Assembly: GCA_014058105.1 (NCBI GenBank)
Contig: JACGCM010001129.1
Coordinates: 4,227,001-4,291,000 of the forward strand
Length of the DNA: 64,000 nt
Origin: Kingdonia uniflora
Lineage: Eukaryota > Streptophyta > Magnoliopsida > Ranunculales > Circaeasteraceae
Direction of reading: 5' to 3'
The notes beneath the pieces were generated by a model, which made no database searches, was not told the origin of the DNA, and saw nothing but the letters and a program-made list of their open reading frames with translations. The translations under genes were made by a program, and so were the position numbers. This document shows positions 54,296 to 64,000 of the stretch, piece after piece (position 1 is the first letter of the stretch; every line of letters starts with the position of its first letter).

Positions 54296-54526
54296 ATGGG
54301 ATTCCAAGTGAACAAATGCTTCCTTGTTGTACTTGTCATTGTGCTACTCTCAACTACTACGGCTTTCGCTGGTACAGAAGGGAGAAGAGGTCTTCGTCCT
54401 TTCAATTCCCCACCACCACCACCAGCAGGCAGTCCACCAACATACTACAAATCCCCACCACCACGACCAACATTACCACCACCACCAAAAACTTACCCAT
54501 CACCACCACCACCACCACCAGAATGA
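54296..54526 (+). CDS. Small secreted proline-rich (extensin-like) protein, 76 codons
   Basis: An N-terminal signal peptide: Lys then a hydrophobic core (FLVVLVIVLLS) and a likely cut after AFA. Then a short Gly/Arg-rich part (GTEGRRGLR) and a Pro-rich tail with PPPPP, YYKSPPPR and LPPPP blocks; it ends E-stop after a CCA repeat. SPPPP and YYKSP motifs suggest a cell-wall protein of extensin/PRP type. It has a TATA box and AATAAA. It is the only convincing host-type gene. However, the next frame keeps the same style (TPPPAWGYKSPSPAPRKGRTPKKP, stop 54616-54618), so this may be a truncated allele caused by slippage in (CCA)n. I chose the ATG at 54296 because of the signal peptide. Confidence 0.72.
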   Translation: MGFQVNKCFLVVLVIVLLSTTTAFAGTEGRRGLRPFNSPPPPPAGSPPTYYKSPPPRPTLPPPPKTYPSPPPPPPE

Positions 54527-54618
54527 ACTGCTTACGTTACGTAACACCACCACCGGCATGGGGTTACAAATCACCATCACCAGCTCCTAGAAAGGGCCGA
54601 ACTCCCAAGAAGCCATGA
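54527..54618 (+). other. Possible frame-shifted C-terminus of the proline-rich protein
   Basis: In the +1 frame it encodes about 24 Pro/Ser/Lys-rich residues that repeat the YKSP motif of the upstream frame and end in a basic RKGRTPKKP tail. This likeness across the frame break points to a one- or two-base slip in the CCA run at 54497-54522. Confidence 0.5.
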
Positions 54619-54676
54619 TTATATAATCCAATCCAATGTTAATACAATTGATTTGTATTTGATACTTTGATGTATT

Positions 54677-54682
54677 AATAAA
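54677..54682 (+). terminator. Poly(A) signal
   Basis: AATAAA 59 bp after the alternative stop (54618). Confidence 0.55.
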
Positions 54683-55130
54683 ATTTGAACTATATATATC
54701 ATTGAGATTATTACTAAAACTGCCTTTACAATATGGTCCAATATATGCATGCATTGAATTGTATTTTTCTTGTCCTGGGTGATCAAAACATAGTTTCAAA
54801 TATGACTGCCTTTACTCAAGTTGGTCAATTATTATTATTTTTTACCTTCTCCAAGTCTTCATTTCATTAAATTTAAGTTGCTTAATTGCGTCTATTTCAA
54901 ATATATATATAAAAAAGGAGCTACTTTCATGAATTATAGAAACCTTGGTACATGGTTAATAACTGTTTTGTGTAAAGAGTTATGATCGAAACAAGGAAAA
55001 ATATATTAAGTTCTAGATCTCTTGCAGCTCGCACATTCCCTCACTTCTAGGAAAATTGTAAGACATTTTCTCGGACAATCACCTCAACTCATCCATTAGT
55101 ACTTATATTTTTAAGCACTCATTTCCAGCT
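54683..55130. other. Intergenic, no gene seen
   Basis: AT-rich with an ATATATAT stretch at 54900-54911. Confidence 0.5.
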
Positions 55131-55393
55131 TGTTGGAGTGGATCACAAAACAAAGAGAAAAGATCAAAGAATGAAATGAGCTCAAGAAGAAGGCTTTCTT
55201 GTTTTGATTGAATTGAAAAAGACCTCACACTTGTGGGTATTTATAGGTGTTTGAGGCACCTCTTCATAGCCCTTTTTGGTGACAAACTTAAAACACAATT
55301 TAACTCACACATTAAATAAGCACTCTTCATATTCTTAACTTAAACACAAAGACTCTTCATCTTCTTGTAACTCAAATGCATTTAACTTTAACA
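55131..55393 (-). repeat. Copia element (outer) 3' LTR
   Basis: 263 bp, TGTTGGAGTG...TTTAACA on plus. Next to it the PPT on minus is GCATTAAGGGGGAG (55394-55407). Confidence 0.8.
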
Positions 55394-55818
55394 CTCCCCC
55401 TTAATGCATTTGTCCGTTATATGAAGCATGCCACAGAAGTAGTATAATTTGTCTTTAGGCAACGCTTTTGTGAATATATCCGCAAGTTGAGAATCGGTCT
55501 TGCAAAAGTTCAACTCAACCTCTTGTCTTCAACCAATTTTCTTATGAAATTATGGCGGAGCTCTATGTGCTTCGATCAGCTATGAAACACGGGATTCTTA
55601 GTCAATGCAACGGCTGACATGCTGTCACAATAAAAAAAGAGTTGGAAACACTCGTTTTTGACGAAGATCCGCCAATACTTTTCGTAACCAAACCGCTTCC
55701 CACGATGTACTTGTAGCGGCGATATACTCTGCCTCTGCCGATGAAAGTGCCACGGTATTTTGCTTCTTCGATGACAAAGAAATTACTTTGTTCCCAACGA
55801 AAAAAGCATGCCCAAACA
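55394..55818 (-). pseudogene. Outer copia element: RNase H and pol end
   Basis: Minus: FVGNKVISLSSKKQNTVALSSAEAEYIAATSTSWEAVWLRKVLADL, then degraded sequence, EVELNFCKTDSQLADIFTKALPKDK and FCGMLHI. This is the Ty1/copia RNase H and pol terminus. The 5' part is cut off at 55819 by the inner copia LTR. Stops are present. Confidence 0.82.
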
Positions 55819-56388
55819 TGTTGAAAATCGAGGTAGCTACTCTCTTTTCTACGCTAAGAACGATACGCGGAGTATACCGAATCAAGAAATAAACAAAATG
55901 AAGAACAATACAAAGACAAATATTTTTACAGAGGAGGGAAGTGGAAAACTATTACGGATGAAAAACCTCTCCCCGCGAACAATCCACTATGATCAAATAG
56001 GTAACACACGATTTTCCAAACTTCCTCAAGCTTTGTAATAGAGTCTCTCAAACCCTTGTTCTCTAGAATTAAACTCACAGAAGATTAAGCTAACAAATAA
56101 TCTAAGTCTCCCTTATATAGTTGGGAGACTTATTACAAACAGAACAGATCTCGAGGCAAACTCAACGTCCCAAACAAACTTCTAAAACCAGCCTACATGG
56201 TTTTAGTTCAAACGACTCTAAGCTCGTTCGAACGACTTTGACAGAACCAAGTTACTCGCCCTAGAAACAAGCATCTTGCTCGAATGACATCGAGTCTCAT
56301 TCGAACGACTTTGGCGGAACCAAGTTTCCATCCTAGAAAACAAACATCTCGAAATGAAACAACCATAAATTTGAGTTCACCCTTAACA
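55819..56388 (-). repeat. Copia element (inner, Tork/Tnt1-like) 3' LTR
   Basis: 570 bp, TGTTGAAAAT...CCTTAACA on plus. The PPT on minus CAAGTGGGAGAT is adjacent (56389-56400). It contains two GTTCGAACGACTTTG blocks 63 bp apart (56227, 56290). Confidence 0.82.
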
Positions 56389-58258
56389 ATCTCCCACTTG
56401 AATTGAAACTACCATAACCCACCTCCAGATCTCGAAATGAATTGCTCGTACTACTTGGACCTTCAATCATGAAGACCCACAGACGTTGTACATGTCGTCG
56501 ACTTCTAAAAAGTCACTACCTTCATAAACATATAGGTCGGATTTACATCAGTAGGAATCTTCACAAGCTTCAAGACACCGTCCTCGAGGAGTGAGCAAAT
56601 ATAATGATATCGAATATCAATATGTTTGGTCCTAGAGTAAAAAACCGAATTCTTCGCTAAGTGTATAGCGCTTTGACTATCGTTATACAACTTAAGAGAA
56701 TGTTATTCTTTACCAAGCTCTTTCATCAACCCTTTAAGCCAAACCATATCCTTGCATGCTTCCGTAGCCGCAACATATTCTGCCTCCATCGTAAACAAAG
56801 TTGTAATCTTTTATAGCCTAGAAACCCATATAACCGCACCGCTTCCTAATATAAATACGAAACCACTAGTGTTCTTCCGCCTATCAATGTTACCAGCCAT
56901 ATCGGAATCAACGAAACCCTGTAAGCATATCTAAGAATCCCTATTACATAATGCCATATCTTAAGTCCTATTTAGATACCTAAGTATCCATTTCACAGAT
57001 CTCCAATGCTCATTTTCTGGATTACTCATATACCTACTAACAACTCCCACTGTTTAGGCAATATCCAGTCTCGTACAAATCATAGCATAGATAAGGCTAC
57101 CAACCGTTGATTGATAAGGAACCTTCCACATCTCAACGCGATCCTTCTGCATCTTCGAGCAACACTCCTTTGAAAATTTAAAGTGACCTCCCAATGGTGT
57201 ACTAACAACCTTAGAACCATCCATGTTAAACCGCTTAAGTACTTTGTCGATGAACTCAGCTCGAGATAACTTTAAATCTCGCCGCTGTCTTTCTCGTGTA
57301 ACACGCATACCAAGAACTTGTTTTAAAGCACCCAAGTCCTTCATAAAAAACTCCCGGGATAGCTGTTCCTTCAACTTGACAATCTCTACCATGTCGGTAC
57401 TTGCTACCAACATATCATCTACATACAGAAGTAGAATGATATATGAGTTTCCCATAATTTTGATAAAATAACAGTGATCCGCATTGCTTTTCGAATAACC
57501 ATTTCTAGACATGAATTGTTTGAACTTCAAATACCACTGCCTCGGCGCTTGTTTCAAACCATATAAGCTCTTCGTGAGCTTATACATAAGATCATATTTC
57601 CCTTTAACTGAATTCCTTTCTGGCTGCTTCATATAAATTTTTTCATCAAGGTTGCTGTGAAGAAATCCTGTCTTGACATCAAGCTGCTCAAGATGTAAAT
57701 CTTTAACTTCAATTATATTTATCACAACCCGAATAGTAGACGTCATCACAACGGGAGCAAAGATCTCACCAAAATCAATGCATTCTTTATGCTGAAATCC
57801 CTTCACCACAAGTCTATCCTTGAATCTCCTTGAACCATAAAATTCTTGCTTTAGTCTGTATACCCACTTGTTGTGCAATGCTCTCTTCCCTTTCGGTAAC
57901 CGAACTAAATCCCAAGTTTGATTTACTAACAATAATTACATCTCATCATCCATATAAAGCTCCCACTTGTTCTTGGCTTCCACATCTAAAACCTCATAAC
58001 TTTCTAGTTTACCACTATCCGTAAGTAACAAGTGATGTAGGAAGTTAACATACCTAGCCGAAACTCTTATAATTCTTAGCTCTTTTCGAAGTGCCATTTG
58101 AATGTCAAGATCATTAGGTTCATTGTCTTGATTCAGTGCATCAGACTCACCACGACTTCTTCGTCTACCTCTCGAGAGGGTTTAAATTCAATGTCGTCAC
58201 TTTCTGCTGCTTTATTTTGATTCATTTCCATGGGTACTTTAAAGTTTTTATATAGAAC
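56389..58258 (-). pseudogene. Inner copia pol: RT and RNase H (Tork/Tnt1-like)
   Basis: The minus frame 57932-57054 reads NQTWDLVRLPKGKRALHNKWVYRLK, FKDRLVVKGFQHKECIDFGEIFAPV, LEQLDVKTGFLHSNLDEKIYMKQPE, LYGLKQAPRQWYLKF, ILLLYVDDMLVA, FFMKDLGALKQVLGM and STPLGGHFK. RNase H is decayed over 57050-56490 with NDSQSAIHLAKNSVFYSRTKHID near the end. A linker rich in acidic residues lies at 58200-57940. Known: it copies element RNA in the Ty1/copia group. There are several stops in RNase H, and gag, PR and IN are absent (truncated at ~58260). Confidence 0.87.
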
Positions 58259-58264
58259 TTCAAA

Positions 58265-59790
58265 AAATAACTATCTTCATTGCGAGAACGTCCTACTTCA
58301 AGGCTGCCCCCCAGTCATGTGAGTATATTTTTACTTCAAACTATCGTCATTGCGAGGACGCCCTACTTAAAGGATGCCTCCAGTCATGTGTGTGCATTTT
58401 TACTTCAAAAAATGACTCTCGTTATTGCGAGGACGTCCTACTTTAAGGACGACCCCAGTCATGTGAGTGCGTTTTTACTTCAAAAAATGACTTTTATCAT
58501 TACGAGGACGTCCTACTTAAAGGACACCCCTAACATGGGGAGTGCATTTTTTCTTTAAAAAGCGACTCTCGTCATTGCTAGGATGCCCTACTTTAAGGAA
58601 TCCCCCAGTCATGTGAGTGCATTTTTAGTTCAAAAAATGACTCCCGCCATTGCAAGGACGTCCTACTTCTAGGACGCCCCTAGTATGAGGAGTGTGTTTT
58701 TACTTTAAAAAATGACTCTTGTCATTGCGAGGACGTCCTACTTCAAGGACGCCTCCAGTCATGTGAGTGTATTTTTTCTTCAAAAAATGACTCTCGTCAT
58801 TGGGTCCATCAAGGATGCCCCCAGTCATGTGAGTACATTTTTACTTTAAAAAATGACTCTCGCCATTGCGAGGACATTCTACTTCAAGGATGCCCCCAGT
58901 CAAGTGAGTGGATTTTTACTTCACAAAATGACTCTCGTCATTCCGAGGGCGTCCTCTTTCAAGGATGCCCCTAGTATTGGGAGTGTATTTTTACTTCAAA
59001 AAATGACTCTCGTCATTGCGAGGACGTGCTACTTCAAGGACTCCCCCAGTCATGTGTGTGTGTTTTTACTTCAAAAAATAACTTTTGCCATTGCGAGAAC
59101 GTCCTACTTTACGGACTCCCCCAGTCATGTGAGTCCATTTTTACTTCAAAAAATGACTCTCGTCATTGCGAGGACGTGCTACTTCAAGGACGCCCCCAGT
59201 CATGTGTGTGTGTTTTTACTTCAAAAAATAACTTTTGCCATTGCGAGAACGTCCTACTTTACGGACTCCCCCAGTCATGTGAGTCCATTTTTACTTCAAA
59301 AAATGATTCGTCATTGCGAGGACATCCTACTTCAAGGACGCCCCTAGTATGGGGAGTACATTTTTACTTCAAAAAATGACTCTCGTCATTAAGAGGATCT
59401 CCTCCTTCAAGAACGCCCCTAGTCATGTGAGTGTATTTAATTTTCAAAAAACAACTCTCGTCATTGCAAGGGCGTCCTCCTTCAAGGATGCCCCTAGTAT
59501 GGGGAGTGCACTTTTACTTCAATAAATGACTCTCTTCGACATCCTACATTAATGACGCCCCCAGTCATGTGAATGCATTTTTACTTCAAAAAATGACTCT
59601 CGTCATTGCGAGGATGTCCTCCTTCAAGGTCTCCCCTAATATGGGGAGTGCGTTTTTACTTCAAAAAATGACTCACGTAGTGGGGAGGTCGTCCTACTTC
59701 AAGAACATCCCTAGTATGGTGAGTGCATTTTTATTTCAAAAAACGACTCATGTAGTGGGGAGGTCGTCCTACTTTAAGAATGCCTCCAGT
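58265..59790. repeat. 75-bp tandem array
   Basis: About 20 copies of a 75-bp unit with TTTTTACTTCAAAAAATGACT, CGTCATTGCGAGGACGTCCTACTTCAAGGA, and CCCCCAGTCATGTGAGTG parts. The spacing is exactly 75 bp from 58991 to 59291. Two dimers (59017-59166 and 59167-59316) are almost identical, showing a 150-bp higher-order unit. Because 75 is divisible by 3, one frame stays open over many units (for example 58853-59347, 25-residue repeats). I treat that as a by-product. Confidence 0.9.
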
Positions 59791-61012
59791 ATGTGAGCAA
59801 GGGCTCATATGAGAGTAAGAGGGTCATAGTTGAGCCAGGGCTTATATGTGAGCAAAGGCTCATCGTAAGAGCAAGGACACATACGAGAGTACGAAGCTCA
59901 TCGTAAGAGAAAGGGGCCCATATGAAAGTATGGGGCTCATCGTAAGAGTAAAGGCTCGTTATTTAAGCAAGGGGCTCGATTGAGAGAAAAGACTCGTTAT
60001 TTGAGTAAGGGCTCATATGAGAGTACAGAGCTCATCGTAGGAGCAAGGACTCGTATACGAGTAAGGGGCTCCTATTTGAGCAAGGGATCATGTGAGAGCA
60101 AGGGGCTCATATGAGTGTACAGGGCTCATCGCAAGAGCAAGGTGCTCATATGAGAGTAAGGGGATCTTATTTGAGCAAGGGCTCATGTGAGAGCAAGGGG
60201 CTCATATGAAAGTTCGGGGTACATCGTAAGAGCAAGGGCTCATATGAGAGTAAGTGGCTCTTATTATAGCAAGGGTTCATGTAAGATCAAGGGGCTCATA
60301 TGAGAGTACGGGGCTCATTGTAAGAGCAAGGGCTCATATGAGAGTATGGGGCTCATCATAAGAGCAAGGACTCATATGCGAGTAAGGGGCTCATATTTGA
60401 GTAAGGGATCATGTGAGAGCAAGGGGCTCATATGAGTGTCAGGGGCTCGATTGAGAGAAAGGGCTCATATGAGTACAAGAGGCTCGATTGAGAGCAAGAG
60501 CTCATTATTTGAGCAAAGACTCATATGAGAGCAAGGGGCTCGATTGAGAGTAAGGGCTCATATGAGAGTACGGGGCTCATCGTAAGAACAAGGGCTCATA
60601 TGAGAGTACGGAGATCATCGTAAGAGCAAGGGGCTCATATTTGATTAAGGGCTCATTTGAGAGCAAGGGCTCGTTATTTTAGCATGGGCTCATATAAGAG
60701 CAATGAGCTCGATTGAGAGCAAGGGCTCATATGAGAGCAAAAGGCTCAATTGAGAGCAAGGGCTCATATGAGAGTAAGGGTCTCATATATTAGCAAGGGC
60801 TCATTGGAGTGCAAGGGGTTCAATTGAAAGCAATGGCTCATATGAGTGCAATTGGCTTGATTGAGAGCAAAAACTTGTTATTTGAGCAAGGGCTCATATA
60901 AGAATAAGGGGCTCGATTGAGACCAAGGGCTTTATAAGAGAGTACGGGGACCATCGTAAGAGCAAGGGCTCATATGAGAGTACGAGGCTCATTGTAAGAG
61001 CAAGGGCTTGTT
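59791..61012. repeat. GGGCTCATATGAGAG array, ~19-bp half unit
   Basis: About 60 copies of a ~19-bp motif (AAGGGCTCATATGAGAGTA, AGGGGCTCATCGTAAGAGC, GGGGCTCGATTGAGAGCA variants), roughly alternating into a ~38-bp unit. CTCATATGAG is a perfect palindrome, so single strands could pair. Confidence 0.88.
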
Positions 61013-61520
61013 ACCTTATCTTAGTGGTGGTCTTAATGCAAAGGGTAGCTCTTATCTCTGCCATAACTTGCTCCTTGTGGTGGTCTTGGTGGAGAAGGCA
61101 GCTCTCATCTATGTCATACCCTGCTCCTAGTGGTGGTCTTCTGAGAGAGGGCAACTTCCATCTTCGCCATAACCTGCTCCTAGTGGTGGTCTTTGGTGAG
61201 AGGGCAACTCTCATTTATGACATAACCTTCTCTTAGTGGTGGTCTCAGGGAGAGGGTAACTTCCATCTCTGCCATAACCTACTCCTAGTGGTAGTCTTTG
61301 GTGAGAGAGAAACCCTCATCTCTGCCATAACTTGCTCCTAGTGGTTGTCTCAGGGAGAGGGTAACTTCTATCTCTGCCATAACCTACTTCTAGTGGTGGT
61401 CTTCGGTGAGAGGGCAACCCTCATCTCTGCCATAACCTGCTCTTAGTGGTGGTCTCAGGGAGAGGGCAGCTCTCATCTTTACCATAACCTGCTCCTAGTG
61501 GTGGTCTCAGTGGAGACCAT
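61013..61520. repeat. ~52-bp tandem array
   Basis: About ten copies marked by AGTGGTGGTCT at 61022, 61129, 61182, 61235, 61287, 61340, 61392, 61445 and 61497 (52-53 bp apart). Each also has GAGAGGGCAACTCTCATCTCTGCCATAAC. Confidence 0.88.
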
Positions 61521-61552
61521 TGCTGTTTGTAGAGGTCATTTAGTCGCAGAAC

Positions 61553-61565
61553 GTAGACGGCGCCA
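61553..61565 (-). other. Tat-type primer-binding site
   Basis: On minus TGGCGCCGTCTAC, two bases from the LTR. TGGCGCCGTCT is the PBS start usual in Tat/Ogre-like Ty3/gypsy elements. Confidence 0.72.
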
Positions 61566-61567
61566 AT

Positions 61568-61959
61568 TGTAGTCCCATGATTTCTTCTTCTTCATCCTCT
61601 TAGGCTATTGGGGTTTCTTTAATAGAGGAGGAGGTTCTCCAGAAAAGCCCCCTCCTTAGGTTAACTCCCCCATCTATTTATAGGGAGGGTTTGACCTAAG
61701 AGTTCTCATGCTCACGTGCCTTTGGGGTCGTTGGGTGAGTTCCCGCCCGTGACGTGCTCGTCACTAGCAAGGAGCTCGTATGATGACCTGAACTGTTGAT
61801 GCTAGCTGGAGTGCTCCTAATTTTGGTTGAGAGGCCGTCCCGCAACCTTCCACCTCGTGGTTAGCGGGAATGTGCTCATACACTAGCCTTTACATATAAT
61901 TGTACCTAAAGCAAGGTATATAGTTAGCTTGACCACATGGAATCCAAAAACCTCCAACA
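61568..61959 (-). repeat. Tat-type 5' LTR (minus strand)
   Basis: 392 bp, TGTAGTCCCA...CTCCAACA on plus, so TGTTGGAG...GACTACA on minus. A minus TATA box (CTATAAATAG) lies at about 61674-61684. The PBS next to it makes it the 5' LTR of an element whose leader, on the left, is the tandem-array block. No partner LTR was found. Confidence 0.78.
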
Positions 61960-62985
61960 GCAAGAACATCTTCTTATCTTATTTCATCCTCTATAATGTA
62001 CTTCAACACAATACGTCGATGAGCAGTTTCAAGCACTTCTTCTGCAAATATACTGTACCAAAACTAATGGTCAACTTTAACTTCCATCAACTCTGATGAA
62101 CATCCAAAGGGCCCCGTGGAGGAAGAACATCGGAGACAGTAAAATGCCTAAATTATCGATCCTCTAATTCTGCAACATTTATAACAAGACAACCTTCCTT
62201 TGTATCACGGTAACGCCGGGACCTAGTTCTGACCATTATAGAAGTTGCTTCCAAAATTCCAAAAATTATGATGGTTATTTATAAAAGAAGCACAAAATAT
62301 ATGTGATAATATTTGGTCAAGAATCACAAATACTTGGCCTAAATTCACGCCACCAATTGCGGGATTCTTTTCTCCATAAATCTTTTCCAAGATAAGTCAA
62401 TACCACAAGTTCTAAAACATTTTTCTTGACACAGCCACAAGTACTTGTATCAAGAATAGGGCAATTATAGTAGCATATTACTCAAATTTGACAAAATGAG
62501 CAATTAAAGGCATGTCGAAGGTGTTTGATCATGTACCCATTTGTAAGTCGAGAATACATCAATTTACAACTACAGAGCTAAACCATCTATAACAACCATT
62601 ATACTTGGTCAAATATAGCCGTTGTGCGTGTTCCGGAAAGTTCGCCAACCTTCCTGAATAATAGGAAAAACATTCTATCTTTTTAACTTTTTGTTTCAAA
62701 TTATAAATATAGAGGCAGGGAATATAACAGGAAAAGGAGAATCCCTGATCTGCATATTCATTGTATTACTTTCTTTACTAGTGTAATAGATTAGCAATAT
62801 AGTAAACTTTTTATCAAAATCCTTATCGAGGTTGTGGTTTTTCTTAGATTTCTAATTAGTTTTCCACGTAAAATCTATTGTGTTATGTTCCTTTTTTACA
62901 CTTGAATATTATTTTTTTTCCTTAAGTATTGATGAAGTTAACCTACCAGAAAACTAGCCATTACAAGTATCAAATAAATACCGGG
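61960..62985. other. No gene seen; LTR-like end near 62690-62940
   Basis: 62690-62890 has features of an LTR 3' part (TATAAATATAGAGGCAGG, CATTGTATTACTTTCTTTACTAG, TTTTCCACGTAAAATCTATTGTG). It is probably the LTR of the element that encodes the Gag-protease to the right, but I could not place both ends or a PBS. Confidence 0.4.
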
Positions 62986-62989
62986 AGAG

Positions 62990-64000
62990 AAGCTTGAAGC
63001 GTTTACTAAGAAGTTTTAAGATATGGCTGGAAGGGTAGACTGTCTCAAGAAGAAAATTACAGTGTCGGCCTTTTCAAATTCCATGCTCATTGAAAGTAGA
63101 GCGAATGAGCACCTCATCTTGAACAAGCTAGAAACTCTATAAGAGATGGTCTAGAAGATAAACAATTACATCGACCTAGAAAGAATGATGTCTGAAAGGC
63201 AAAAACCTATAAAATCTATACTCGCAAATAAATGGCAACTTACAGAATGAGAATTCAAACGCACTACAGATACTGGAGGTGATAGAAAACTAGTTAAGTC
63301 AGATGAAGACCGACTTTGAAAAAAATAAAATCTTCTAAAGCTTTTTCTCTTGAAATTAACTGCCAAGTTAACTAACATCTATCCTTTGCTTCAGAGGGAT
63401 AAATTCTTCAGAAATGCACAATCCCTCAAGCCAATCAAAGAAAAACCATACTATCACCAAGTTAGACATCATAATATAGAATGATGCTACGCTCTATAAA
63501 GACTCATAAAGTATATACTCAAAGACGGAAGAATACACGAGTACATTGTCAAGATGGAAAGTTATAAGAACAGGAACTACAAAAAAGATAATAAAGTTAT
63601 CTAGAACGAAAAAAGGATTGAAGAGAACACCTCTATCATCTTCACATCAGTCACTTTATTGAAACACAAAAGGTTACACAGATTGGTTAAATTTAAAAGA
63701 CATCGACTCATTTAATATCACTCCCTAACGGCAATTAAAAAAGAAGCTCGATTGCTTCCAGAGTCTAGTAGCAAAAAAACTGGTATCTTCTTCGAAGATT
63801 GTGACGTCTGCCATATCAAATTTCTTCACCATGACGCGCTGGTTATCATACTGAAAATGAAAAACTTTGTAATGCATAAAATGATGGTGGATACCTGAAG
63901 CGCCATTGAAGTACTTTTTTATAGCACTATCGAACAGATGGGTCTAGAAAATCAAGTTGAAACCAGTAATATGGATTTATGGATATCAGCAGCTTCAATG
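62990..64000 (+). pseudogene. Tat-type Ty3/gypsy Gag end and aspartic protease, decayed
   Basis: On plus, after a poorly kept gag (one stretch near 63020-63140) come a zinc-knuckle-like block (YYHQVRHHNIE, CYAL, LIKYILKDGRIHEYI near 63430-63550; Tat Gag has YCxFHxxxGHDTxxCxxLxxxIExLIxxGxLxxFV) and the protease FFEDCDVCHIKFLHHDALVIILKM, NFVMHKMMVDT-stop-SAIEVLFYSTIEQMGL (63800-63950). The usual Gly of the DTGS motif is a TGA stop. Many other stops. RT would follow beyond the window. Confidence 0.72.

Noticed and set aside
54250..54590. His/Thr-rich alternative frames over the proline-rich gene
   Set aside because: CCA repeats read as His or Thr in other frames; only the 54296 frame has a signal peptide.
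58280..59796. Long repeat-encoded open frames in the 75-bp array as genes
   Set aside because: They follow from unit length divisible by 3, have no start context or domain, and overlap in several frames.
58265..61520. CRISPR-like array
   Set aside because: Units are contiguous tandem repeats with diverged copies, without conserved repeats alternating with unique spacers; the DNA is plant nuclear.
62690..64000. Endogenous pararetrovirus at the right edge
   Set aside because: The protease and knuckle-like blocks fit a Tat-type Ty3/gypsy element better; no movement-protein motif was seen.

Overview
This window is plant nuclear DNA, almost certainly from an angiosperm and probably a eudicot. 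It is AT-rich and holds plant-type LTR retrotransposons (Athila-like, chromovirus, Tat, copia), an L1-type LINE and CACTA DNA transposons. The CACTA elements carry intron-containing pieces of plant genes: HD-ZIP III, a QRT3-like polygalacturonase, an RLCK, an NLR, an ABCA transporter and a spastin-like AAA ATPase. No rRNA, tRNA, CRISPR or bacterial-style operon was seen. The only candidate host gene is a small secreted proline-rich protein at about 54.3 kb.

The left two thirds is one nested stack of insertions, resolved by target-site duplications (TSDs) and paired LTRs. The names used are mine. R1 (minus strand, 3211-46945, TSD TCCAT) is an Athila-like LTR element that has lost gag core and pol. 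R2 (minus strand, about 4702-42471) is a chromovirus-type Ty3/gypsy element inserted in R1. R3 (plus strand, 7740-42152, TSD AAAAT) is an Athila-like element inserted in the LTR of R2. Three CACTA transposons sit in R3: C1 (11988-17961, TSD CAC) in gag, C2 (24115-29688, TSD decayed) in the 3' UTR, and C3 (30398-41332, TSD TTA) in the 3' LTR. Without C1-C3, R3 is about 11.9 kb and reads LTR, tRNA-Asp-type PBS, leader, gag, protease, RT-RNase H, integrase, 3' UTR, PPT, LTR. All the retroelements carry stops, frameshifts or deletions, although the R3 RT-RNase H frame (491 aa) is open.

I recognise no transposase in C1-C3, so they look non-autonomous. They act as gene-fragment carriers: C1 has NLR, ABCA and LINE pieces; C2 has QRT3-like, 5'-3' exonuclease and RLCK pieces; C3 has HD-ZIP III, AAA ATPase, a probable COG3 exon, RNase H-like and unassigned pieces. 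Each has its own subterminal repeat motif.

Left of the stack (1-3210) lie a Tat-type integrase tail, another LTR plus 3' UTR of the R3 family (R0), and the left half of a reading frame split by R1. Its right half resumes at 46946. To the right are degenerate coiled-coil transposon-type ORFs (46.9-48 kb), a 50-bp tandem repeat, a decayed L1-type LINE (48.5-52.4 kb), the proline-rich gene (54.3 kb), a copia element nested in another copia (55.1-58.3 kb), three adjoining tandem arrays with 75, about 19 and about 52 bp units (58.3-61.5 kb), the PBS and LTR of a Tat-type element to which the arrays probably belong, and the gag-protease start of another Tat-type element running off the right edge.
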